Shown here piece after piece: positions 39,001-46,660 of a stretch of DNA of 64,000 nt. This DNA is from Acidobacteriota bacterium (GTDB lineage: Bacteria; Acidobacteriota; Thermoanaerobaculia; Multivoradales; Multivoraceae): assembly GCA_003388555.1 (NCBI GenBank), contig QQVD01000068.1:62001-126000 (forward strand). The letters are read 5' to 3'. Positions within the stretch are counted from its first letter, which is position 1; each line of letters opens with the position of its first letter. Below the pieces are notes generated by a model that had not been told where the DNA came from, did not search any database, and worked only from the letters and a program-made list of their open reading frames with translations. Both the position numbers and the translations under genes were made by a program.

Positions 39001-42000
39001 CGGCCGTGTCCGTCGTCACGCCGTCGAGCGCCTGCGCCACGTCGGCGAGCGTACGCAGGCCGGCGAGCGCCTCGGGGCCGGGCACCGCGACGTCGGGCAG
39101 GCGCTCCTGCAGCGCCGAGAGGATCTCCACCCGCTTGATCGAATCGATGCCGAGGTCGGCGTCGAGCTCCATCTCGAGCTCCAGCATCTCCTCGGGATAG
39201 CCGGTGCGCTCGGCGACCACCGCGAGCAGGAGACGCGCCGACGACGTGGGCCTCTCTGCCTCTGGCAACCCGTGGGCCGCCACCCCATCGGCCGGCACCC
39301 CGACGGCCGCCTCGGGCGCAGGCGCGACGTGCTCCACCGGAGCCTCGGCCACGGCGGCGTCGGAAGCCGCCGTGCCCGCCGAGGGGAGGGCCGGCGACCC
39401 GCTGCTCTCTCGCAGCACCGCCACGACCGCCGCCAGGGTGGTCAGCCCGGCGAGCTCGTCCGGCGCCGGCACCCGCGCTTCGGGCAGGCGCTCCTGCAGC
39501 GCCGAGAGGATCTCCACCCGCTTGATCGAATCGATGCCGAGATCGGCGTCGAGCTCCATCTCGAGCTCCAGCATCTCCTCGGGATAGCCGGTGCGCTCGG
39601 CGACCACCGCGAGCACGAGCTCGTCGATGCGATCGGCGGCCGTGTCCCGGCGAGCCGCCGGCGAAGTCGCCGCGGCCGCATCTCCCCCGGCAGGCGCGCT
39701 CGTCGCGGTGGCCGGCGCCACGGGCCCTTCGGTGGCCTCGGGCTGGGACCGCGTCGGCGAAGTCGCAGGGGCGGCGACCGGTCCGACGCCTTCCTCCTCG
39801 CCTCCCCATCCCGCGTCCTCCTCCCGGCTGCGCACCGCGCTCGCGGGTGCGGTCTCGCCGTGATCGGGGGCAGCACTGCCTCGCGAGAAGCGGACCGACG
39901 CCGCCAGCAGCCGCTCGACACGCTCGGCCGCCGCCTCGTGCGAGGCGAGGAACTCGCGGTGGGCCTGGGCGGCGACGTCCTGCAGGTGCAGCAGCGCCTC
40001 CAGGCCGCCGCGCAGCCAGTCGCCCTGGGCCGGCACCCCTCCACGACTGGCCGCGACGACCGGTTCACCCTGGTGTCCGCCCTGGGGTCGCTCGGCGGTC
40101 GGCGCCAGGTCCCGTGGCGCGCGCGGGGCGGTCATCGCCACGCCGTGCGCCGGCCGCGACCCGGTGCCCGCTGGCGCCGGCGCTCCACCTGCGTCCTCTG
40201 GCGGCGTCGCCTGCGACGCCGAGCCAGTCTCCGCAGACGCTCCCTCGTCGACTCCCGCCGCAGCTCCCTCACCGCTCCCGCTGCCTCCCGCCCCCGAGGC
40301 CGCCCGCGGCGGGGCCGCGGCGGCCGGCATCGACGGGATCGCCGGGATCGCCTTCGACGGGCGGGCGTTGGCCCCGCAGACCGGGACCGTGAACCTCCGC
40401 CGGACAGGCTCCTCGGCCTGGCGACGGGAATCCCAGCGGGCCAGCTCGAGCTCCACCCCGTCGACCGCCAGGCGACCGAGCAGCTGCGCCAGACCGACCT
40501 CGGCGTCGCCGCGCTCGAGCGGCAGAGCGACGACCGGCACGCTGCCGGCCATGTCGCCGATCTTCTCGATCAGGCCGCACATCTGGCGTCCGGGACCGAC
40601 CTCCACGAAGTGGGTGATGCCACGGGCGATTGCGTTCTCGACGCACTGCTGGAAGAGCACCGGCTCGGCGAGCTGCTGTGCCAGCAGCAGGCGCTGGGCG
40701 CCAGGGTTCTCGGGGTAGGTCTCGCCGGTGCTGTTGGCCAGCACCGGGAACTCACCGGCGCGCCATCGGGTGCGTTCGACCTCTTCGCTGAACGCCGGAA
40801 CCGCGGCGGCGACGAAGCGCGAGTGGAACGCGGCGGAGACGTTCAGGCGTGCGCAGCCGATCCCGCGCTCGCGACAAGCGGCCTGCAGCCGGTCGATCTC
40901 CTCACGACCGCCGCTGACCACCACCTGCTGGGGAGCGTTCAGGTTGGCGATCCGGCATGCGCTGCCGGTGTCGGCGAGCAGGCGCTCGGTCTCTGCGGCG
41001 CCGACGAGCAGCGCCAGCATGGCGCCGGAGTCGCCGTCGACGCGCGCCATCAGCTGGCCGCGCCGGAGCGCCAGGCGGTGGAGGTCGTCCTCCGCGATGC
41101 GTCCGGAGGCGGCCACCGCGACCAGCTCGCCGAAGCTGTGTCCCAACGCCACCTCGACCGGCAGACCGAACCGACGCAGCACCCGCCAGGCGGCGAGCTC
41201 GACCACGCCCAAAGCCGGTTGAGCGACGTCGGTGGCACGCAGTGCGGCCTCCTGCCGGCTGGCATCGCCGACTCCGGCGGCCGGATAGATGCGGTCGATC
41301 AGGGACCCTCCGGTGCGCGCCGCGTACTCGCGCTCGGCCGCGTGCAGCACCTCGGCTGCCTCCGGGAAGCGCACCAGCAGCTCGCGCAGCATGCCGATCT
41401 TCTGCGCGCCCTGACCGGGGAAGACGAGAGCGACCCGGGCAGCCGCCGCTCCCTCACCCAGATAGACCGACTCCGGGGCGGAGGATGCATCGCCGCGCTC
41501 GAGCCATCGACGCGTCGCGGCGGCTCGCTCGGAGTGATCGCCTCGCTGACGCTCGAGTACCAGGGCCAGGCGCACCGGATCGTCGTGGCGGAAGGCAGAG
41601 CGCCGTGCCGCCGCCCACAGTCGCAGCGCCCGCCAGTCGCGTTGCTCTTCGAGCTCGGCGAGCTGGGCGGCGATCGCAGGGCGATCCGCGCCACTGATCG
41701 CCACCAGCTGCACGGCGCCCGACCACGAGGCCTCGATCGACTCCTCGGAGCCCGCGCGGCCCGCCGCGTCGGGCGCCTCCTCGAGCACACAGTGGAAGTT
41801 CGTGCCGCCGAAGCCGAAGGCGCTCACCGCCGCGCGGCGCGGTTTGCCGTCGCGGCGCGGCCAGGGGCGCCCTACCCGGTTGGCGTAGAACGGCGAGCCG
41901 TCGAGTGCCTCGTTCGGGGACTCGACCTTGAGTGTCGGGGGCAGCACGCGGTGATGCAGCGCCAGCACCGCCTTGATCAGGCCCGCGGCGCCGGCCGCCG

Positions 42001-43198
42001 CCTTGGTGTGGCCGATGTTCGACTTCACCGAGCCGAGCGCGCACCACGCCGGCTCGGCTCTCGATTCGCCGAAGACTTCGCTCAGGGCCCGGACCTCGGT
42101 GGCATCGCCGACCCGCGTCCCCGTGCCGTGCGCCTCGACCAGCTCGACGGTTGCGGGATCGACGCCCGAGATCTCGTAGGCGTCGCGCAGGGCCCGCGCC
42201 TGACCCGCGGCGCTCGGCTCGTAGACCGCCACACCGCGGCCGTCGCTGGCGGTGCCGATGCCCCGGATCACGGCGTAGATCCGGTCGCCGTCGCGCTGGG
42301 CGTCGGCGAGCCGGCGCACCGCGAGCACACCCAGGCCCTCGCCGAGGATGGTGCCGTCGCCGTCGCGATCGAACGGACGTGCGTCTCCAGTCGGCGACAG
42401 GGCCGGAGTCTTGGAGAAGCACATGTACATGAAGATGTCGTTGAAGGTGTCGAGCCCGCCGGCGAGCACCATGTCGGCTCGGCCGGTCTCGAGCTCGAGC
42501 GCCGCCAGGTGCAGGGCGCTCATCGACGACGCGCACGCGGCGTCGACGACGCAGTTGGTGCCGTGCAGGTCGAGTCGACCGGCGATCCGACCCGCCGCGA
42601 CGTTGCCGAGCAGCCCCGGGAACGAGCTCTCCGTCCACGGCACGTAGGACTCGGAGATGTGCCGCAGCACCTCCTGGCTGGTCTGGGGGTCCACCCCGGC
42701 CGCGTCGAGAGCACGCTTCCAGTGCGGATGCCCGAGGCGAGCACCCAGCGGGATCACCAGCTCGAGAGCACCGGTGACGCCGAGCACGACGCTGGTGCGG
42801 CGGCGGTCCAGCTGGCGACCACCGGAGCCGTAGCCGGCGTCGTCGAGCGCCGCCTTCGCCACCACGAGGCCGAGCAGCTGGGTGGTGTCGGTGGACGCGA
42901 TGTCGGCAGGCGAGATCCCGAATTCGAGCGGATCGAAGTCGTACGGGTCTAGGAATCCTCCGCGCCGTCCGTAGGTGAAGTCTGGACGCCGGGGGTCCTC
43001 GTCGAAGTAGTCGCCAGGCGACCAGTGGCTGGGAGGGACCTCGCGGATCGAATCGACACCGTCGCGCACGTTGCACCAGAACTCGCGCACGCTCGCCGCG
43101 CCTGGGAACATCGCACCCAGACCGATGATGGCCAGCGGCTCGCTGCGCACACGGCGACGCTCCGGCGAGCTGTTCTCTGGCGATGTGACACTGCTCAT
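36005..43198 (-). CDS. pfaA: PUFA synthase subunit PfaA-like: KS-MAT-ACPx3-KR-DH
   Basis: 2397 aa from ATG 43198, overlapping the pfaD stop. Ketosynthase (about 15-470; Cys222 in DAACASS, EAHGTGTRVGD, SNIGHTKAAAGA), malonyl-CoA acyltransferase (about 585-880; FPGQGAQ, Ser688 in GHSFGE), a long Ala/Pro linker, three tandem ACPs with LGIDSIK serines at 1224, 1353 and 1483, a Thr/Gly/Asp-rich repeat, a ketoreductase (about 1815-2070; TGGARGVTAEVA, YAAAN) and a C-terminal polyketide-type dehydratase (His2132 in HVLDGHPVLP). This matches PfaA/Pfa2 in order. Three ACPs is at the low end for the family. Elongates with malonyl units together with PfaC and PfaD. Confidence 0.94.
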   Translation of the reverse strand: MSSVTSPENSSPERRRVRSEPLAIIGLGAMFPGAASVREFWCNVRDGVDSIREVPPSHWSPGDYFDEDPRRPDFTYGRRGGFLDPYDFDPLEFGISPADIASTDTTQLLGLVVAKAALDDAGYGSGGRQLDRRRTSVVLGVTGALELVIPLGARLGHPHWKRALDAAGVDPQTSQEVLRHISESYVPWTESSFPGLLGNVAAGRIAGRLDLHGTNCVVDAACASSMSALHLAALELETGRADMVLAGGLDTFNDIFMYMCFSKTPALSPTGDARPFDRDGDGTILGEGLGVLAVRRLADAQRDGDRIYAVIRGIGTASDGRGVAVYEPSAAGQARALRDAYEISGVDPATVELVEAHGTGTRVGDATEVRALSEVFGESRAEPAWCALGSVKSNIGHTKAAAGAAGLIKAVLALHHRVLPPTLKVESPNEALDGSPFYANRVGRPWPRRDGKPRRAAVSAFGFGGTNFHCVLEEAPDAAGRAGSEESIEASWSGAVQLVAISGADRPAIAAQLAELEEQRDWRALRLWAAARRSAFRHDDPVRLALVLERQRGDHSERAAATRRWLERGDASSAPESVYLGEGAAAARVALVFPGQGAQKIGMLRELLVRFPEAAEVLHAAEREYAARTGGSLIDRIYPAAGVGDASRQEAALRATDVAQPALGVVELAAWRVLRRFGLPVEVALGHSFGELVAVAASGRIAEDDLHRLALRRGQLMARVDGDSGAMLALLVGAAETERLLADTGSACRIANLNAPQQVVVSGGREEIDRLQAACRERGIGCARLNVSAAFHSRFVAAAVPAFSEEVERTRWRAGEFPVLANSTGETYPENPGAQRLLLAQQLAEPVLFQQCVENAIARGITHFVEVGPGRQMCGLIEKIGDMAGSVPVVALPLERGDAEVGLAQLLGRLAVDGVELELARWDSRRQAEEPVRRRFTVPVCGANARPSKAIPAIPSMPAAAAPPRAASGAGGSGSGEGAAAGVDEGASAETGSASQATPPEDAGGAPAPAGTGSRPAHGVAMTAPRAPRDLAPTAERPQGGHQGEPVVAASRGGVPAQGDWLRGGLEALLHLQDVAAQAHREFLASHEAAAERVERLLAASVRFSRGSAAPDHGETAPASAVRSREEDAGWGGEEEGVGPVAAPATSPTRSQPEATEGPVAPATATSAPAGGDAAAATSPAARRDTAADRIDELVLAVVAERTGYPEEMLELEMELDADLGIDSIKRVEILSALQERLPEARVPAPDELAGLTTLAAVVAVLRESSGSPALPSAGTAASDAAVAEAPVEHVAPAPEAAVGVPADGVAAHGLPEAERPTSSARLLLAVVAERTGYPEEMLELEMELDADLGIDSIKRVEILSALQERLPDVAVPGPEALAGLRTLADVAQALDGVTTDTAGQPAAAAAPAGRGESVSAAVAVPPSGSDHPARDEIEAPADQGGTRGDSDAVYAELVAVVAERTGYPAEMLEPGMELDGDLGIDSIKRVEILSALQDRFPGVEMPEPDEVVRLTTLAAVAERLQASLGSGGRRDGTGPRPEPQSTTPTVDAPLDAARDTAGDTAGDTAGDAAGDEDPTAGSVEVAAGTSAGEAAPQSGVVGAVDRYTLRLAALEPSRREPLLPARSRIWVVGPDEVFATRLTQELSQRGYLAEAVEIHRERPVPADLNGLVLLGPRGVEGEAGDRFVRDSFHWLQRAATSLRASGDAGRGALLAGIVRLDGGFGLTGSASLTGVEEAGVAGLIKTARWEWPQVQCRVVDWSPELSDDTGEIVSLADELLRPGPLEIGLGPHGRVTPTLRRDDLDAGSAEGGEAAGPRLSTDDLLVITGGARGVTAEVACALARGGHPRIVLLGRTDLEREEPAALAALEDATAIRRWLARERGGTPREVDAECGRVLAVREARQNLERIAAQGARVVYRSVDLRDRAALQETVLELVGALGPITGVVHGAGVLADRMLEQKSLEDFERVYETKVVGLRNLLGALQGHPLRLIALFSSTTARFGRRGQADYAAANEVLNKIAQREARQRPECRSVAFCWGPWDGGMVDDSLKQLFRQENIETIPPAAGGAAFLVELATARPEVEVVLLGAGSAIPMVDTDGETAQAAPPERRADQRTVCFERLLTVDDHDFLRSHVLDGHPVLPAAVMMEWMAHGALHGQPGRHFHSMRDFRVFKGVRLTSESCLLRVHCGAAQRVTGGVEVKTEVRSGDLSDVLHASAVVLVVDELTAVQGSPERIDGDAYPLSAEEFYERFLFHGEMLQGVRQVELVGPEGILGRVDRAPVPARWMRNPVRARWLVDPLLVDGAFQLMILWSQRHRQSPSLPAHIERYEQFATASSEDPVQVQCRIVDQGPNRARADIDFFAGDQLVARMRGYECVIDRSLAMPFRRNRVGDRNLSEK
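38493..38544. repeat. 12-bp coding minisatellite in pfaA linker
   Basis: Three exact copies of CCCCGGCGGTAT (38497-38532) plus diverged copies on both sides. It encodes the tetrapeptide DTAG repeated between the third ACP and the ketoreductase. The unit keeps the reading frame, so copy-number change would only alter linker length. Confidence 0.85.
39093..39615. repeat. 136-bp near-identical direct repeats encoding two ACP domains
   Basis: 39480-39615 (first ACP) and 39093-39228 (second ACP) are offset by 387 bp and differ at one base (39542 versus 39155). The third ACP (around 38752) has clearly diverged. The identity at synonymous sites points to recent duplication or gene conversion within pfaA. 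Confidence 0.9.
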
Positions 43199-45003
43199 GA
43201 CGATTCCCCTTCGATCCGCGCCCGGCGCTCGGGACGGATCCGCACGGCAAGCGAGAGCCCCTGCCTGCGAAGTTGGTTGGAGCGCGCCAGGACGGCCGCT
43301 CCGTGCATCAGGTTCAGGGCGATCTCCTCGACCGTGCGCTGGCGCCAGTCCTCGAGATGTGATCCACGCGCCCACTCGTTGAAGGCGCCCATCGCCGGTC
43401 CGCACCAGATCTGGTAGTCGGCCTGCCGCCCCGGCTCACCCGAGTTGGCCCAGTGCGACGACTTCCCGAGGTACCAGCGAAAGACCAGCGCCATGCGGTG
43501 CTTCGGGTCGTCCTCGGCCCGCTGCAGCTGCTTCGCGTCCCGCTGCTGCCAGAACTCCCGAGTCTGTCGCCAGACCTCATCGATCGGATGCCGGAAGACC
43601 GTCTTCTCGATCTTCTCGCGATCGCCTGCGGGCAGGAGGTCGAGACTGTCGTGAGCCCGATAGAGGTCGTAGAGCTTCTGGGCCCGGGACGCGAACAGAG
43701 TGCCTCGCTTGAGCACCTGGAGCTTGACGCCCATCTCGAACATGTCGGCGGCCGGAGCCATGGCGACGTCGGCCTGCTCGGCCTCGGCCAGCATCCGGCG
43801 CACCGCGTCGCAGGTTCCGGCCTCCAGGCATCCCTGGTTGACGGAGCCCGTGAGAACGTAGGCGGCGCCGAGCTCGAAGGCGGCGAGCACGGATCCCGGA
43901 GTCGAGATGCCCCCCGCGGCGCCGAAACGCAACGCTCGCTCGAATCGATGCTCGTCCTGGAGGCGGTCGCGCAGCGCCGCGAAGGTCGGCAACAAGGCGA
44001 TCGCCGGCCGGTTGTCGGTATGGCCACCCGAGTCGGCCTCGACGGTGACTTCGCGCGCCACCGGCACCGCCGCCGCCAACTCGGCCTGCTCGCTGCTGAT
44101 CGAGCCGTCGGAGCGTAGTGCGTCGACCATCGCGCGCGGCGCCGGCGCCCAGAACTGACGCGCCACCTCGACTCTCGAGACCTTGGCGAACACGTGGTGG
44201 TCGCACACCACCCGCCCCTGCCCGTCGCGGCGTAGGCCCGAGAGCCGATAGCGCACGATCGGCAGCGTCAACCGCAGGTAGGCCGAGGCCGAGACGCGCT
44301 GCACGCCGCGCTCCTGGTAGAGGCGGGAGACGGCGTCCTCGAGATCGGGCTCTGCCGGGCTGTGGATCAGGTTGGCGCCCCAGGGTCGATCCAGCAGCCT
44401 CGACCGCAGCGTCGCGATCGCCCGTTCGACCCTTCCGTACGCCAGGCCGCCGGCGCCGAAGAAGGCGAGCAGACCCCGGCGCGAAGCCGTCTCCACGAGC
44501 TCCTCGGAGGCGATCCCGTTGGCCATCGCGCCGACGACGTAGTTGAGGCGCAACCCATGGTCGGCGCGAAATCCCGCATCACCGAGATCTTCGAGCGGCA
44601 GCGGATCGGCGTGACCGACCAGAGCCCAGTCGCCGTCGCCGTCGGCCGTCGAACCGGGACCTTCGCCGGCTCTGCCGTCCAGCTCGACCCTGCCCGAGGT
44701 GGCGATGGCGAGACGAGCGGTCTCGACGGTGGAATCCGTCCGGTGCTCGGCCGAGCGGGCAAGCACCCAGACCGGCTCGCGCACGCGCCGGAGCGCCGCG
44801 AGCAGGCGATCGGGCTCGAGCGGAGTCGGTGCCGGGCCGCGGTAGATGCCGAGGCGGGCCCGTCGTGGCGCATCGACCTCCTGGCACGGCGAGGTCAAGG
44901 TCGGAGACTCCCTGACGCTTCGTGCGGCGATGCGAGGTCGAGCCAGCCCGACCGGGGTGCGACGAGGAGGTTCAGAGGCATCCGCGGACGACCGGCAAGG
45001 CAC
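43195..45003 (-). CDS. pfaD: PUFA synthase enoyl reductase PfaD/Pfa1
   Basis: 602 aa; FMN-dependent TIM-barrel enoyl reductase of the PfaD/2-nitropropane dioxygenase-like family that saturates selected double bonds during chain building. Characteristic blocks: NYVVGAMANGIASEELV, LLAFFGAGGL, VTVEADSGGHTDNRP, GAAGGISTPGSVLAAF, GAAYVLTGSVNQG and the C-terminal HPIDEVWRQTREFW...RWYLGKSSHWAN. First gene of the pfa-ole operon. The GTG start at 45003 has a poor ribosome site and the first 45 residues are unlike the family, so the true start may be downstream. Confidence 0.94.
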   Translation of the reverse strand: MPCRSSADASEPPRRTPVGLARPRIAARSVRESPTLTSPCQEVDAPRRARLGIYRGPAPTPLEPDRLLAALRRVREPVWVLARSAEHRTDSTVETARLAIATSGRVELDGRAGEGPGSTADGDGDWALVGHADPLPLEDLGDAGFRADHGLRLNYVVGAMANGIASEELVETASRRGLLAFFGAGGLAYGRVERAIATLRSRLLDRPWGANLIHSPAEPDLEDAVSRLYQERGVQRVSASAYLRLTLPIVRYRLSGLRRDGQGRVVCDHHVFAKVSRVEVARQFWAPAPRAMVDALRSDGSISSEQAELAAAVPVAREVTVEADSGGHTDNRPAIALLPTFAALRDRLQDEHRFERALRFGAAGGISTPGSVLAAFELGAAYVLTGSVNQGCLEAGTCDAVRRMLAEAEQADVAMAPAADMFEMGVKLQVLKRGTLFASRAQKLYDLYRAHDSLDLLPAGDREKIEKTVFRHPIDEVWRQTREFWQQRDAKQLQRAEDDPKHRMALVFRWYLGKSSHWANSGEPGRQADYQIWCGPAMGAFNEWARGSHLEDWRQRTVEEIALNLMHGAAVLARSNQLRRQGLSLAVRIRPERRARIEGESS

Positions 45004-45478
45004 GATGGAGCCTGTCGCGCAGACCGCACCGAGTCACCCCGAGCACCCGGCACGAGTCTCTGCTCGGCACGGAACCGAAGATCGCCTCGACAGACCCCGC
45101 CCCACCGGGCGCCGGCGGATCGCCACGGCGACCTGTGGGGGGCCGGGGTCAGGGTTGCGGCAAGGTGTTCGAGGACGGGTGGAGGTGGAGCTTGTGCTGG
45201 AGAGGGCAAGACGGTATCGGCGGTGGAAAGCAGATCCGGATCGGCGACCCGGACACCTCCTGCCCGTTCGCTGGCGCGACGGCTGGAGGACGAATCAGCG
45301 GACCTGGACTTCAGGCTGAGCGAGGCGAGTTCGCAGGCGGCGTGGAAGCCCCTGCGGCCCGCCGGAGCCCCCACGTCGAACAAGCCTTCATCGTATCAAC
45401 ACACCGGACGTCCCGGGGCGTGCTCCGGCGGTCGACGCCGACCGAGCGAGGCCGTTCGTGGAGCGCTGTGCGCGCCGC
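45004..45478. other. 475-bp non-coding region upstream of the pfa-ole operon
   Basis: No supported gene. On the minus strand it carries a promoter-like element (45390-45398) inside the only AT-richer patch (about 45378-45402). A transcript from there would have a leader of about 380 nt before pfaD. No clear terminator for the upstream DUF3014 gene is seen, so read-through from that operon is possible. Confidence 0.5.
45390..45398 (-). promoter_or_regulatory. Extended -10 promoter candidate for pfa-ole operon
   Basis: On the minus strand the bases read TGATACGAT: TG, one base, then TACGAT, four of six matches to the -10 consensus. It lies in the AT-richest stretch of the gap. No -35 hexamer at the usual spacing. 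Confidence 0.35.
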
Positions 45479-46447
45479 TCAGTCGAGACCGCTGGCGGCC
45501 AGCAGGTCCTCCATCTTCTCCAGCAGCCGTCGCCTGTTCTCGCTCCCCATGCGGAGCAGGATCTTCTGGCCCTCCGCCAGCTCTTCCAGTCGTGGGTCGA
45601 CGAACTGGAAGGTCCGCGGTCGGGTGCGCTCGAGCAGCGGCTGGGCCACGTCCGGAGTGGCGCGGAGCCTGGCCGCGGCTCGCCGCACGGCGTCGGCGAA
45701 GCTGCCCGGCAGCCCGAGGTCGGCGTACGCCTCGTCGAGCAGCGGGCGCAGCCGCCGGTGGAGCCGCGCCGTTCCCTCGCTGTCGAGCGAGGTGAACATC
45801 GCCACGGCGGCGTCGTAGCGGCGCGTGGTCTCCTCTCCGATCAGGAATCTCTCTCCGACGCCTCCCTCCACCTCGACCCGGTCGGCGACGAACGGGGACG
45901 CCGGAGCCAGGGAAGGCAGGTGGCCGCTCGGGTTCTCGTCGTAGGCCACGTTCGCCACCACCCGCACCGCCTTCTCGATCAGCCGGTCGGTGACCAGGAG
46001 CTGAGCCATGCGCGGATGCGACGACAGCGATGCGACCAGCCGCCGCACCATCTCGTCGCTGGCGTCGAGCGGCGGCAGCTCCTCGTCCGGTTGTGGCTCG
46101 GCCTCGGGCAGCGGCTCCTGCGGCGCCTCTGCGACCGGCGCCGGTTCGTCCGGCGGCGGCCCCTGGGCGAGCTCCGGAGGCAGGGCATCGCCGTCGCGCA
46201 GCCAGAGCCAGATGCCGACTCCCGCGACCGCTAGCACCAGCAGCAGCGCCAGCGCGCCGCGCAGCGCTCCCCGATTCGTCGGGTCGCTCTCCGAGTCGGC
46301 GACCAACGGATCCGGCGAGCTCGAACCATCGTAGAGGCCGTCGCCGGCCTCGTCGCCGCGCTCCTCGAACGAGGGCTCCCAGCCGTCGGCCTCGCCGCCG
46401 AGCTCGAGGCGGTCCCAGTCCGGTCGCTCTCCTCCGCTGCTGCTCAT
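45479..46447 (-). CDS. DUF3014 family membrane-anchored protein
   Basis: 322 aa from ATG 46447, behind a strong GAGGAGG site. The first 60 residues are acidic and disordered, one helix spans about 63-83 (LALLLVLAVAGVGIWLWL), then a Pro/Glu-rich stretch and a helical domain with SDEMVRRLVASLSSHPRMAQLLVTDRLI, VANVAYDENPSGHLP and YADLGLPGSFADAVRRAAARL, which I recognise as DUF3014. Function unknown; probably a periplasmic domain on a single N-terminal anchor. Third on the minus strand after moxR and the VWA gene, 213 bp behind the latter. Confidence 0.82.
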   Translation of the reverse strand: MSSSGGERPDWDRLELGGEADGWEPSFEERGDEAGDGLYDGSSSPDPLVADSESDPTNRGALRGALALLLVLAVAGVGIWLWLRDGDALPPELAQGPPPDEPAPVAEAPQEPLPEAEPQPDEELPPLDASDEMVRRLVASLSSHPRMAQLLVTDRLIEKAVRVVANVAYDENPSGHLPSLAPASPFVADRVEVEGGVGERFLIGEETTRRYDAAVAMFTSLDSEGTARLHRRLRPLLDEAYADLGLPGSFADAVRRAAARLRATPDVAQPLLERTRPRTFQFVDPRLEELAEGQKILLRMGSENRRRLLEKMEDLLAASGLD

Positions 46448-46660
46448 GCCACCTCCTCGACCCCGCCCGTCGGGGTCGCGCGGATCCCGGTGACGGCTGG
46501 GCCACCGGGTCGCGGCCCGGCTCCTCTCGTCACCTCCCACACCAACGTCGAGGACCGGGTCACTGTTTCCCGGCCGCCGCCTCCGCGCTCACCGTGCTTG
46601 CCGGCCCCGAGCATCCTCCCGCCACAGGGGAACGGCGCCGCTGCGCTCCGAGCACTCCCC

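Larger units (their letters stand above)
25068..45003 (-). other. Predicted six-gene operon pfaD-pfaA-pfaC-oleA-oleB-oleC
   Basis: Six genes on the minus strand without interruption. Junctions in transcription order: pfaD/pfaA overlap 4 bp (43195-43198), pfaA-pfaC gap 61 bp, pfaC-oleA gap 52 bp, oleA-oleB gap 37 bp, oleB/oleC overlap 4 bp (26762-26765). No terminator-like hairpin is visible between them. PUFA synthase genes are thus physically joined to head-to-head olefin genes. The block is bounded by a 475-bp non-coding region upstream and by convergent rnhA downstream. Confidence 0.85.

Noticed and set aside
38129-42952. 1607-codon open frame on the plus strand
   Set aside because: It is antisense to pfaA, has Arg/His/Gly-rich composition without domains and follows from the GC-rich codon bias of the real gene.
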